Below, one piece after another: positions 1 to 5,593 of a DNA stretch of 11,665 bases. Both the position numbers and the translations under genes were made by a program. Every line of letters starts with the position of its first letter. The stretch's first letter is position 1. Origin of the DNA: a bacterium (GTDB lineage Bacteria; Lindowbacteria; 2-12-FULL-62-27); the NCBI GenBank assembly GCA_016202645.1, contig JACQOF010000123.1, forward strand, positions 1-11,665, read 5' to 3'. The notes under the pieces were generated by a model. It was not told the origin of the DNA. It saw only the letters and a program-made list of their open reading frames with translations, and ran no database searches.

Positions 1-29
1 CCAATGATCCATTTGATCGATCTCTGCAT
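1..29 (-). CDS. Start of a divergent gene, product unknown (partial)
   Basis: On the minus strand an ATG at 29-27 follows a very good Shine-Dalgarno sequence, AAAGGAGGT (46-38), at a spacing of 8 bases. The nine complete codons that remain read MQRSIKWII. This is too short to identify a family. The gene would be transcribed away from the arsenite permease gene. A TTGACA hexamer lies upstream on the same strand (107-102), but I see no good -10 partner, so the promoter is unproven. The call rests on the ribosome binding site and the open frame only. Confidence 0.4.
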
Positions 30-52
30 GTTGATCGACCTCCTTTGTGTGT

Positions 53-67
53 AGTGTCATGAACACT
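53..67. promoter_or_regulatory. Small inverted repeat in the divergent intergenic region
   Basis: AGTGT-CATGA-ACACT forms a 5-bp inverted repeat around a 5-base centre, between the divergent minus-strand start and the ACR3 gene. Its position would suit an operator acting on both genes, for example for an arsenic-responsive repressor. No regulator gene is visible and the match is short, so this is only a possibility. Confidence 0.2.
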
Positions 68-112
68 GCCACAAAGCGAGGTCTTTTTTTATTACCAATA
101 ATGTCAATACCC

Positions 113-144
113 GGCCCCAGGGCCCCAGGGCCTCAGGGCCTTCT
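113..144. repeat. Octamer tandem repeat (GGCCCCAG type)
   Basis: Four consecutive 8-base units read GGCCCCAG, GGCCCCAG, GGCCTCAG and GGCCTTCT, the last being degenerate. The run lies 38 bp upstream of the ACR3 start, in the would-be leader. Being rich in GGCC and GGCCC it can also fold on itself. It is one of four short tandem repeats in this window that lie at gene boundaries. Confidence 0.75.
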
Positions 145-182
145 GGAAACAGGCGGGTCGATGAAGAGCGGAGTGTACGCAA

Positions 183-1262
183 ATGAACAATGAGCGGAGA
201 GTCAACATTTTCGAGCGATATCTGACGCTTTGGGTGGCCTTGTGCATGGTCGTGGGCGTGGCGATCGGCAGGATGATGCCCGGCGTGACGAATGCGCTTC
301 GATCGATGGAGTTTGGCGGCGGAAGCCAGATCAATATCCCGATTGCGATCCTGCTCTGGCTGATGATCTATCCGATGATGCTGAAAATTGATTTTGCAAG
401 CGTGCTGCGCGTGCGTGAGCGGCCGAAAGGTATCGTCGTAACCCTCGTCATCAACTGGGTCGTGAAGCCCTTTTCGATGGCGTTTATGGGCTGGGTCTTC
501 TTCCGGCATCTCTTCCTACCGTGGATCGGCCCCGAGTTGGCCGATCAGTACACGGCCGGTGTGATCATCCTCGCCGCCGCGCCGTGTACGGCCATGGTTT
601 TCGTCTGGTCATATCTCTGCGATGGCGATCCCGCCTACACGCTCGTGCAAGTCGCCGTGAACGATCTCATCATGCTTGTCCTCTTTGCGCCCATCGTGAA
701 ATTCCTCGTGTCGGGCGCATCGAGTCTCATCGTTCCGTTTCCCGTCCTTCTATGGGCGGTTGGCATTTTCGTCGTCATTCCGCTCGCGTTTGGATCGGCA
801 ACGCGAACATGGGCGATCCGTCAAAAAGGAGCCGAATGGTTCGAGAAGAAACTTCTTCGAGTCTTCCAGCCGGTGACGATTCTCGCGCTTCTGGCGACGC
901 TCGTCTGCATCTTCGCCTTTCAGGCCGAGAATATCGCGGCGCGGTGGTTTCACGTGGTTCTAATCGCGATTCCCATCCTCATCCAGGTTTACTTCAACTC
1001 GTCCCTCGCCTACGGGCTGATGCGGCTATTCCGGGTCGAGTATGCCGTGGCGGCGCCGGGCGCCTTGATCGGCGCATCGAATTTCTTTGAACTCGCCGTT
1101 GCCACCGCGATCGCGCTCTTTGGCCCCGGATCCGGCGCGGCGCTCGCAACCGTCGTCGGAGTTCTCGTCGAGGTGCCGGTCATGCTCTCGGTTTGCGCCT
1201 TTTGCAACCGCACCCACCACTGGTTCGACGCTCCGAAGCGATATGGAATGCCTCGCGAATAA
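183..1262 (+). CDS. acr3: ACR3-family arsenite efflux permease
   Basis: This inner-membrane carrier expels arsenite, As(III), and sometimes antimonite, using the proton gradient. The 359-residue product has the usual ACR3 length and about ten hydrophobic segments. The two family hallmarks are present: the conserved cysteine in APCTAMVF (Cys135, fourth membrane segment) and the conserved glutamate in ASNFFELAVA (Glu303, ninth segment). The ATG at 183 has GGAG at 170-173, a 9-base spacing. No arsR or arsC is visible in this window; such genes could lie to the left, since a divergent gene starts at position 29. Downstream there is only a heptamer repeat and then a separate promoter, so the gene is probably expressed alone or with upstream genes. 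Identification is firm from motifs and overall sequence; substrate range is inferred from the family. Confidence 0.95.
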   Translation: MNNERRVNIFERYLTLWVALCMVVGVAIGRMMPGVTNALRSMEFGGGSQINIPIAILLWLMIYPMMLKIDFASVLRVRERPKGIVVTLVINWVVKPFSMAFMGWVFFRHLFLPWIGPELADQYTAGVIILAAAPCTAMVFVWSYLCDGDPAYTLVQVAVNDLIMLVLFAPIVKFLVSGASSLIVPFPVLLWAVGIFVVIPLAFGSATRTWAIRQKGAEWFEKKLLRVFQPVTILALLATLVCIFAFQAENIAARWFHVVLIAIPILIQVYFNSSLAYGLMRLFRVEYAVAAPGALIGASNFFELAVATAIALFGPGSGAALATVVGVLVEVPVMLSVCAFCNRTHHWFDAPKRYGMPRE

Positions 1263-1280
1263 TGTCACGTACCCGGCCCC

Positions 1281-1308
1281 GTGCCCCGTGTCCCGTGTCC
1301 CGTGTCCC
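1281..1308. repeat. Heptamer tandem repeat (GTGTCCC)
   Basis: Four 7-base units read GTGCCCC followed by three identical GTGTCCC. The run lies 18 bp after the ACR3 stop codon and just before the promoter of the broken ATPase gene. It is non-coding here. It belongs with the other period-7 runs at 2749-2783 and 3579-3606, which differ in sequence but share the period. Confidence 0.8.
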
Positions 1309-1323
1309 GTGGTCTAAAATCCT

Positions 1324-1352
1324 TTGACTTGCCCCGCGGGACGGGTTACAAT
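1324..1352 (+). promoter_or_regulatory. Near-consensus sigma-70 promoter
   Basis: TTGACT (1324-1329) and TACAAT (1347-1352) are separated by exactly 17 bases, with one mismatch to consensus in each hexamer. Transcription would start near 1359, about 26 bp before the ATG at 1385. It is the best vegetative promoter I see in the window, yet it points into a damaged gene. Confidence 0.7.
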
Positions 1353-1384
1353 CTGGACATGCCAATTCCAATTTGTGGCTCAAA

Positions 1385-1809
1385 ATGGAAGTGATCGACA
1401 GATTTGTCTCTGAGCCCCGTCAGAGCTTTTTCCTGTTCGGGCCGCGCGGCACGGGGAAATCCACGTGGGTTCGGCGGCGGTTCGGTGACGCGCTTCGAAT
1501 CGACCTTCTCGCGCCGGACGTTTTTCGCGAGTACAGCTTTTCTTCTGGCGCAGCCGCGCCGGTCTCGATGTCGATTTTGTCGTCTACGGCCCGGACGGTT
1601 TCCTGGCGATCGAAGTTAAAAATTCGAACCGGATTCGCCCGGAGGATTTGCGCGGCCTCAAGAGTTTCAAGGACGAATATCCGCAAAGCCACACCATCTT
1701 TTTATATCGCGGATCGGAGCGATTGAAACAAGGCGGCGTCCTCTGCATCCCCTGCGATGAATTTTTGAGGGTGATCCATCCGCTCAAGAAACTGATGCCG
1801 GCGGCATGA
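1385..1809 (+). pseudogene. Internally deleted AAA/DUF4143-family ATPase (COG1373-like)
   Basis: Intact members are ATPases of about 380-400 residues with an N-terminal AAA domain (AAA_14) and a C-terminal nuclease-fold-like DUF4143 region; their cellular role is poorly known. The first part, from ATG 1385 (or TTG 1373), has the family N-terminus with the Walker A motif FGPRGTGKST and then IDLLAPDVFREY. Near 1532-1540 it jumps to another frame that encodes the family C-terminus: FFWRSRAGLDVDFVVYG, then AIEVKNSNRIRPEDLRGLKS, ending at the TGA at 1807-1809. From memory of the family, roughly 230 residues are missing, including Walker B, the arginine finger and the linker to DUF4143. A frameshift lies at the same junction, so no functional protein should result. 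The alternative, two tiny separate proteins, is unlikely because both pieces align with the ends of one family. Upstream is a still good promoter. Confidence 0.85.
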
Positions 1810-1832
1810 TGCGGGGATACCCCGGGATACCG

Positions 1833-1853
1833 CCTGTAAGGAATCAGTACAGG
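1833..1853. promoter_or_regulatory. Palindromic operator candidate upstream of resB
   Basis: The core TGTAAGGAATCAGTACA (1835-1851) fits the symmetric pattern TGTA-n-TGA-n-TCA-n-TACA with one mismatch. The symmetry extends two more bases on each side (CC...GG). The same core occurs upstream of the hydrogenase operon at 4082-4098, with 16 of 17 bases identical. Its centre lies about 148 bp before the resB ATG, a position that suits binding by an activator. The regulator is unknown. Confidence 0.55.
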
Positions 1854-1918
1854 TATTGATCATTTCATCACGTCAAATCCTGTCCTCCCCGTATGCCGCG
1901 AAAAATTAGTCCGTTGAA

Positions 1919-1933
1919 TGTACGCAAGTTACA
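1919..1933. promoter_or_regulatory. Second TGTA...TACA inverted repeat before resB
   Basis: TGTA and TACA half-sites flank 7 bases here, against 9 in the palindromes at 1835 and 4082, and the inner bases are not symmetric. Loosely inverted TTGA and TCAA lie just outside. It may be a weak second site for the same regulator or mere chance. Confidence 0.2.
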
Positions 1934-1969
1934 TCAATTCCCCTGTCGCCGGGTTACCGGGAACGGTTT

Positions 1970-1984
1970 TGGCATAAGCATTCC
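1970..1984 (+). promoter_or_regulatory. Weak -24/-12 (sigma-54-like) element before resB
   Basis: TGGCATAAGCATTCC has GG and the final C at the correct -24/-12 spacing, but the key G of the -12 GC is C. Transcription from it would start near 1996, a few bases after the resB ATG at 1991, and no in-frame alternative start lies just downstream. It therefore either is not a promoter or does not serve this start codon. It is listed because the stronger -24/-12 site at 4205 has the same palindrome at a similar distance upstream. Confidence 0.2.
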
Positions 1985-1990
1985 CAAGGC

Positions 1991-2788
1991 ATGAAAAACA
2001 CAACAGGTCATCGGTCGTCCATCCTTCAAACCCTTTCCAGCGTCCGGCTGTTTTTCTGGCTGATCGGGCTGATCCTGGCGGCGTGCGTCGTCGGGGCGGT
2101 GGTGCCCCAGGGCGAAATGCCGGAGCGATACGCCGTGATGTTTGGCGCGCCGGCGGCCCGGCTGATCGCGGCCCTGGGCCTGCACCGTGTTTTTTCGTCC
2201 GCCTGGTTCCTGACGCTTCTGGCCGGGCTTGGACTCAACCTGGCCGCGTGCTCCATCGCGCGGCTCAAGACCATCCGGTCCCGGCCCGGCGTGTTCGTCA
2301 CGCACGTGGCGGTGCTGGTCATTCTGACCGGGGCGCTGGTCCGCGCGATCTTTGGGGAGCACGGCGTTCTGCCTCTGCGCGTGGGCGAAGCCGCGGCGTA
2401 TTTTGTCGACGCGCACCAGCGTGAGCGGCGCCTGCCGTTTGAAATTCATCTGGACCGGTTCGAAATCGTCTACTGGAGCGGCGCCCGGACTCAATACGAT
2501 TTCTCTCCAGGCGACATCCGCCAGTTCCGCAGTCATCTGACCGCCGTTGAAAATGGCCGGCCCGCCGCGCGGAAAACCATCTGGGTCAACGAACCCTTCC
2601 GCCACAAGGGATACACCTTCTACCAGTCCGGCTACGATCCCGACGACCCGCAATTCAGCTCCCTGCAAGTCGCCAAAGACCCGAGCGTCCCTATCGTCTA
2701 CGCGGGCTTCGCTCTTTTGCCGGTCGGTCTTGCGTGGTCATTCTTAAAAAATCCGAAATCTGAAATCCACAATCCGAAATCCAAATGA
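1991..2788 (+). CDS. resB: ResB-like cytochrome c biogenesis protein
   Basis: ResB works with CcsA in System II cytochrome c maturation, helping to carry haem across the membrane and keep it and the apocytochrome cysteines reduced. The 265-residue product has the ResB pattern: membrane segments near residues 17-39, 67-86 and 98-118, a periplasmic domain of about 110 residues, and a last segment near 230-250. VVPQG after the first segment and KGYTFYQSGYDPDD near the end are typical. It is shorter than the 400-plus residues of many ResB proteins but close to the small form. The ATG at 1991 is the first start after an in-frame TAG at 1907; its ribosome binding site is poor (AAGG only one base away). 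The last 13 residues, KNPKSEIHNPKSK, are encoded by a heptamer repeat. The stop overlaps the ccsA ATG by 4 bp. Confidence 0.85.
   Translation: MKNTTGHRSSILQTLSSVRLFFWLIGLILAACVVGAVVPQGEMPERYAVMFGAPAARLIAALGLHRVFSSAWFLTLLAGLGLNLAACSIARLKTIRSRPGVFVTHVAVLVILTGALVRAIFGEHGVLPLRVGEAAAYFVDAHQRERRLPFEIHLDRFEIVYWSGARTQYDFSPGDIRQFRSHLTAVENGRPAARKTIWVNEPFRHKGYTFYQSGYDPDDPQFSSLQVAKDPSVPIVYAGFALLPVGLAWSFLKNPKSEIHNPKSK
2749..2783. repeat. Heptamer tandem repeat (AAATCCG) at the resB/ccsA junction
   Basis: Five 7-base units read AAATCCG, AAATCTG, AAATCCA, CAATCCG and AAATCCA. They lie in the last codons of resB and end two bases before the ccsA ATG at 2785. Because 3 x 7 = 21 bases, the translation itself repeats every seven residues (NPKSEIH, NPKSK). 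The AT-rich run may also keep the ccsA start accessible, since no clear Shine-Dalgarno site is present there. Confidence 0.85.
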
Positions 2789-3567
2789 ACGCCGTCCTCG
2801 TCAATACCGCCTTCGCCTGCCTTCTCGCCGCGCTCGGCCTCAGCGCCGCCGGACGTCTGACCAGGCGCGGCATGCTGGAGTATTTCGGCAACGTGGCGCT
2901 GGGGATCGGCTGGATCGCCCTGACGGTTCTTCTGGTTTCAAGATGGCGGGCGGGCGGATTTGCGCCGCTCTCCAACCAGTACGAGTCCCTGGTATCGCTC
3001 GTGTGGTGCATCCTGCTCCTTCACTTCGCCCTCTCGGCGGGCCAGACCGTGTCGGGCATCTCGTTCTGGACAGCGCTTTTGTCGCTTCTCTTTCTCGGCA
3101 TCGCCTCCCTGCTCGACCCGGCCGTCCGGCCGCTCGTTCCGGCTCTTCAATCCAACTGGCTTCTCTTTCACGTCGCGACGACTCTCCTGGCCTACGCGGC
3201 CCTGTCCCTGGCGACGCTTTCATCCGTGATCTACCTCATCCGTTTTCGTCCCGATGGTCCGGACCTGGCGGGCGTCGACGCCTTCACATTCCGCGCCATC
3301 ACGCTTGGGTTCATTCTGCTCACCGTCGGCATCATCCTCGGCGCGGTTTGGGCGAACGAGGCTTGGGGGACGTACTGGTCGTGGGACCCGAAGGAAACTT
3401 GGTCCCTCATCACGTGGTTCGTCTACGCGATCGCCGTGCATCTCCGGCGCCTGCATAAATGGCGGGGAAAACGATTCGCCTGGCTCGCGGTGGCGGGCTT
3501 CGCCTGCGTGCTCTTCACCTATTTCGGCGTCAATTATCTGCTCGCGGGATTGCACAGTTATGCCTGA
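2785..3567 (+). CDS. ccsA: CcsA/ResC-type cytochrome c assembly protein (haem handling)
   Basis: CcsA is the haem-handling partner of ResB in System II cytochrome c synthesis, an integral membrane protein that presents haem to the periplasmic CXXCH sites. The 260-residue product contains the tryptophan-rich WWD signature, WGTYWSWDPKETWSLITW (residues 194-211). His129 (LLFHV) and His219 (AVHLR), in the segments before and after this loop, match the conserved haem-ligand histidines of the family. PLSNQYESL (61-69) is also typical, and there are about seven to eight hydrophobic segments. The ATG overlaps the resB stop (ATGA), so translation is probably coupled. Length and motifs are normal and the gene looks intact. 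The pair suggests the organism makes c-type cytochromes, but none is encoded in this window. Confidence 0.95.
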   Translation: MNAVLVNTAFACLLAALGLSAAGRLTRRGMLEYFGNVALGIGWIALTVLLVSRWRAGGFAPLSNQYESLVSLVWCILLLHFALSAGQTVSGISFWTALLSLLFLGIASLLDPAVRPLVPALQSNWLLFHVATTLLAYAALSLATLSSVIYLIRFRPDGPDLAGVDAFTFRAITLGFILLTVGIILGAVWANEAWGTYWSWDPKETWSLITWFVYAIAVHLRRLHKWRGKRFAWLAVAGFACVLFTYFGVNYLLAGLHSYA

Positions 3568-3570
3568 ATC

Positions 3571-4008
3571 TTGAAAGCCTTCAGCCCTCAGCTCTCAGCC
3601 TTCAGCTCGGTTCTCTTTCCCGACCCGGACCGCGCCTTCCGGGGGGAGCGGTCTCTCAGGACGGCCCTCCGGACCGTGCATCTGGCGTCGATGGGAATTC
3701 TGCTCGGCGGACACTTCTACGGCGTCCCCGCCGACCGCCTTTTCGGCGCGCTCCTCTGCACCGCCGGATCGGGGTTGGCCTTTGCCGCGGTTGAACTCTA
3801 CTGCAGTTTCCATTGGCTGTTCCAGGTCCGAGGCCTGCTGACTCTGGCCAAGATCGGGTTGCTCTTTCTCGTGCCCGTATACTGGGAGCATCGTGTCTGG
3901 ATTCTGCTGGCCGTGGTGGCCATCGGGTCGGTCGGCTCCCACGCCCCGACCGGCGTTCGATACCATTCGATCCTCACGGGAGGTTTGCGCGCGCACAAAA
4001 AGGGATAG
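3571..4008 (+). CDS. Unknown small four-helix membrane protein
   Basis: The frame is open from TTG 3571, three bases after the ccsA stop, to TAG 4008 (145 residues). About four hydrophobic segments are visible near residues 31-48, 57-76, 88-104 and 108-124. Notable residues are a histidine in the first segment (TVHLASMGILLGGHF), HWLFQVRG in the middle loop, EHR before the fourth segment and SVGSHAP after it. This pattern reminds me of unnamed membrane proteins found near respiratory genes; I cannot name a family or function. The start is uncertain: no ribosome binding site precedes TTG 3571, and the first dozen residues (KAFSPQLSAFSS) come from a heptamer repeat. The true start may be a later codon such as GTG 3677 or ATG 3691. 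The position suggests an accessory role in cytochrome c maturation, which is inference. Confidence 0.65.
   Translation: MKAFSPQLSAFSSVLFPDPDRAFRGERSLRTALRTVHLASMGILLGGHFYGVPADRLFGALLCTAGSGLAFAAVELYCSFHWLFQVRGLLTLAKIGLLFLVPVYWEHRVWILLAVVAIGSVGSHAPTGVRYHSILTGGLRAHKKG
3579..3606. repeat. Heptamer tandem repeat (CTTCAGC)
   Basis: Four 7-base units read CTTCAGC, CCTCAGC, TCTCAGC and CTTCAGC. They lie 11 bp after the ccsA stop, in the putative first codons of the small membrane protein. The run makes the start of that gene hard to place and may have displaced its original start region. Confidence 0.8.
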
Positions 4009-4081
4009 GCCCAACTTGGCGGGCCCGCGGCCGCTTCCCACGCGACAACTGCCGTGTCTTTCGGCGGCCGGAGGGTTTTGC

Positions 4082-4098
4082 TGTAATGAATCAGTACA
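4082..4098. promoter_or_regulatory. Palindromic operator candidate upstream of the hydrogenase promoter
   Basis: TGTAATGAATCAGTACA is a perfect palindrome of the form TGTA-n-TGA-n-TCA-n-TACA. Its centre (4090) lies 116 bp before the -24 GG of the promoter at 4205-4220, about 141 bp before the expected transcription start. That is a usual distance for the enhancer site of a sigma-54 activator. A 16-of-17 copy precedes resB at 1835-1851. Identity of the binding protein is unknown. Confidence 0.6.
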
Positions 4099-4204
4099 CA
4101 TGTCTGTCCTCGGCCTGACCCCTCACCCGGCTCGACCCCCGGCGAACTTCGGCAACCCCGTCCTGTTCAATGCCATCCTTATTTTTGGGCTGGTGACCCC
4201 CTTT

Positions 4205-4220
4205 CGGCATGGAACTTGCA
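4205..4220 (+). promoter_or_regulatory. Sigma-54 (-24/-12) promoter of the hydrogenase operon
   Basis: CGGCATGGAACTTGCA matches the RpoN pattern TGGCACG-N4-TTGCA at all key positions: GG at 4206-4207 and GC at 4218-4219, 10 bases apart, with the TTGCA block complete. Only the leading T (here C) and one C (here T) differ. Transcription should begin near 4231, shortly before ATG 4249. Many hydrogenase operons are controlled by sigma-54, which fits. An activator of the NtrC/HupR type would be required; none is encoded in the window. Confidence 0.75.
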
Positions 4221-4248
4221 CCCATTAGATCAAGGCCAAAGGAGCGTG

Positions 4249-4524
4249 ATGGATATGAAGATCGAAGTCATGGGGGACTCAGGCGACCGGTGTGAGCGAC
4301 TGCACGAAAATGCCGTTGCGGCTATGCGAAGGCTGGGGCGGCTGGACTTGATCGTGCGCGTGCGCGATCCGGACGAGATCGCCGCGCGCGGGGTCTGGAA
4401 AACGCCGGCGCTGGCCATCGACGGGCAGGTCGAAATCATCGACGCCGTGCCGGGCGAGACCGACTTGGTTTCGATGTTTGAGCGGCATATCGGTGAAGAC
4501 CAACCGGGCGGGACGATGCACTGA
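4249..4524 (+). CDS. Thioredoxin-like small protein lacking one active-site cysteine
   Basis: The 91-residue product resembles the small thioredoxin_3-type redox proteins: a beta strand (IEVMG), the active-site region, a helix (LHENAVAAMRRLG), and the cis-proline segment KTPALAIDGQVEI. In relatives the active site reads GxxCxxC; here it is GDSGDRC, so the first cysteine is replaced by glycine and only one remains. It therefore probably cannot cycle a disulfide alone; a structural role, metal binding or a mixed disulfide with a partner is possible. ATG 4249 is chosen because AAAGGAG lies at 4238-4244; ATG 4255 is an alternative. The longer frame from TTG 4216 is ruled out because it starts within the promoter, before the expected transcript start. 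It is the first gene of the hydrogenase operon, 28 bp before hydB. Confidence 0.7.
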   Translation: MDMKIEVMGDSGDRCERLHENAVAAMRRLGRLDLIVRVRDPDEIAARGVWKTPALAIDGQVEIIDAVPGETDLVSMFERHIGEDQPGGTMH

Positions 4525-4552
4525 AATCAGTTTTCGGAAGCAGGTGGAGGCG

Positions 4553-5593
4553 ATGGTGGATCGGGTTCTTCCGAAGGAACAGGTTTCCGCGTTCCTCGAT
4601 TATTTGCGGCGCCGGTACCGGCTGTGGGCGCCGGTCGCGCAGGGGGGCGGTTTCGTGTTCGCGGAGATCGACCACCCCGAATCGATCCGGCTGGACTATC
4701 CAACCACGATGCTTCCCCCCAAAGCCGCGTTCCTGCCGCCGAATGAAATCCTGCTGAGCATCGACATGGAATCCCTCGAATCCGCCCCGCCCCCGGCCGA
4801 GGACAAACCGATCGCGCTTCTGGGCGTCCACCCGTGCGATCTTCACGGACTTATGCGGCTGGATATGGCCATGCGTGAAGAACCGTCCGATGCGTCCTAC
4901 GTCAGCGCGCGCCGGGGCGCGCTCATCATCGGACTTGCGTGCGTCCATCGGTGCCGCCCGGAGGCGTTTTGCGACAGCATGGAGACTTTCCGGGGGGCGG
5001 CCGGGGCCGACCTGTATTTAACGCCGATCGAGGACGGATTCTGGGTGGAAGTCCGCGACGGCGCCGAAGAAAGTCTTGCGGACGCCGCGGACTGTTTCCG
5101 GCCGCCGTCGGACCGGCAGAAGCGGGAGAAGGATGACATCAACCGGCAGATAGACCTGGAATTTTCCGGGCGGCGTCTATCGCTGGAGACCCTCGCAGAC
5201 GACTTGGAAAAAACGTACACCTCCTCCTACTGGGCGAAGCTGGCCGACCGCTGTTTCTCCTGCGGCGCCTGCACGGCGGTCTGCCCCACGTGCGTCTGCT
5301 TCGATGTGAGGGACGATCTCGCCGGCGGCTGTAAAACAGCCGACCGGTGCCGGAGCTGGGACAGTTGTCTCCTGAAAGATTTCGCGGCGGTCGCCGGCAA
5401 CGAAAACTTCCGGCCCAAACGGCATCAGCGGCTCCGGCATCGCATGATGCGGCAGGGCAGTTACCTGGCAAAGCGCTTCAACCTGCCCGCGTTCTGCGTC
5501 GGCTGCGGCCGCTGCCCGGCCATGTGCCTTGGGAAAATCAGCCCCCTCGAAGCTTTCGAATTCAGCCAGAAGGGCCGGACTGTCCATGTTTGA
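4553..5593 (+). CDS. hydB: Group 3b NiFe-hydrogenase (sulfhydrogenase) beta subunit, iron-sulfur protein
   Basis: HydB carries electrons between the flavin subunit HydG and the hydrogenase small subunit in the cytoplasmic HydABDG complex. The 346-residue product has two four-cysteine sets. The first is CFSCGACTAVCPTC (Cys234, 237, 240, 244, with Cys247 and Cys249 close by). The second is CVGCGRCPAMC (Cys315, 318, 321, 325), so two [4Fe-4S] clusters are expected. The N-terminal half shows family motifs: KLPKE-like VLPKEQ, MLPPKAAFLPP, GVHPCDLHGL (Cys95) and further cysteines at 130, 134 and 140. Length is close to the Pyrococcus furiosus protein. ATG 4553 is preferred because VLPKEQ begins family similarity there and GGTGGAGG lies just upstream; GTG 4556 is almost as good. 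The longer frame from 4478 would overlap the preceding gene by 47 bp. Confidence 0.9.
   Translation: MVDRVLPKEQVSAFLDYLRRRYRLWAPVAQGGGFVFAEIDHPESIRLDYPTTMLPPKAAFLPPNEILLSIDMESLESAPPPAEDKPIALLGVHPCDLHGLMRLDMAMREEPSDASYVSARRGALIIGLACVHRCRPEAFCDSMETFRGAAGADLYLTPIEDGFWVEVRDGAEESLADAADCFRPPSDRQKREKDDINRQIDLEFSGRRLSLETLADDLEKTYTSSYWAKLADRCFSCGACTAVCPTCVCFDVRDDLAGGCKTADRCRSWDSCLLKDFAAVAGNENFRPKRHQRLRHRMMRQGSYLAKRFNLPAFCVGCGRCPAMCLGKISPLEAFEFSQKGRTVHV

Noticed and set aside
57-509. Minus-strand open frame of 150 codons overlapping the ACR3 start
   Set aside because: It overlaps a firmly identified gene, is rich in His, Arg and Asp as antisense frames of GC-rich genes are, and shows no family motif.
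1856-1869. TGAT...ATCA sequence resembling an Fnr/Crp site upstream of resB
   Set aside because: The half-sites are separated by 6 bases, not the 4 of TTGAT-N4-ATCAA, and the outer bases do not match.
1281-3606. The tandem repeats as a CRISPR array
   Set aside because: The units are 7 bases long and directly adjacent, without the 30-40 base unique spacers of a CRISPR array, and no cas gene is present.
4028-4070. Inverted repeat CGGCCGC/GCGGCCG as a terminator after the small membrane protein gene
   Set aside because: The stem is only 7 bp with a 29-base loop and is followed by just four T residues. Such GC-rich matches are common by chance here.
4216-4248. Upstream TTG start that would extend the thioredoxin-like protein by 11 residues
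   Set aside because: It lies within the -12 promoter element and before the predicted transcription start near 4231, and ATG 4249 has a good ribosome binding site.
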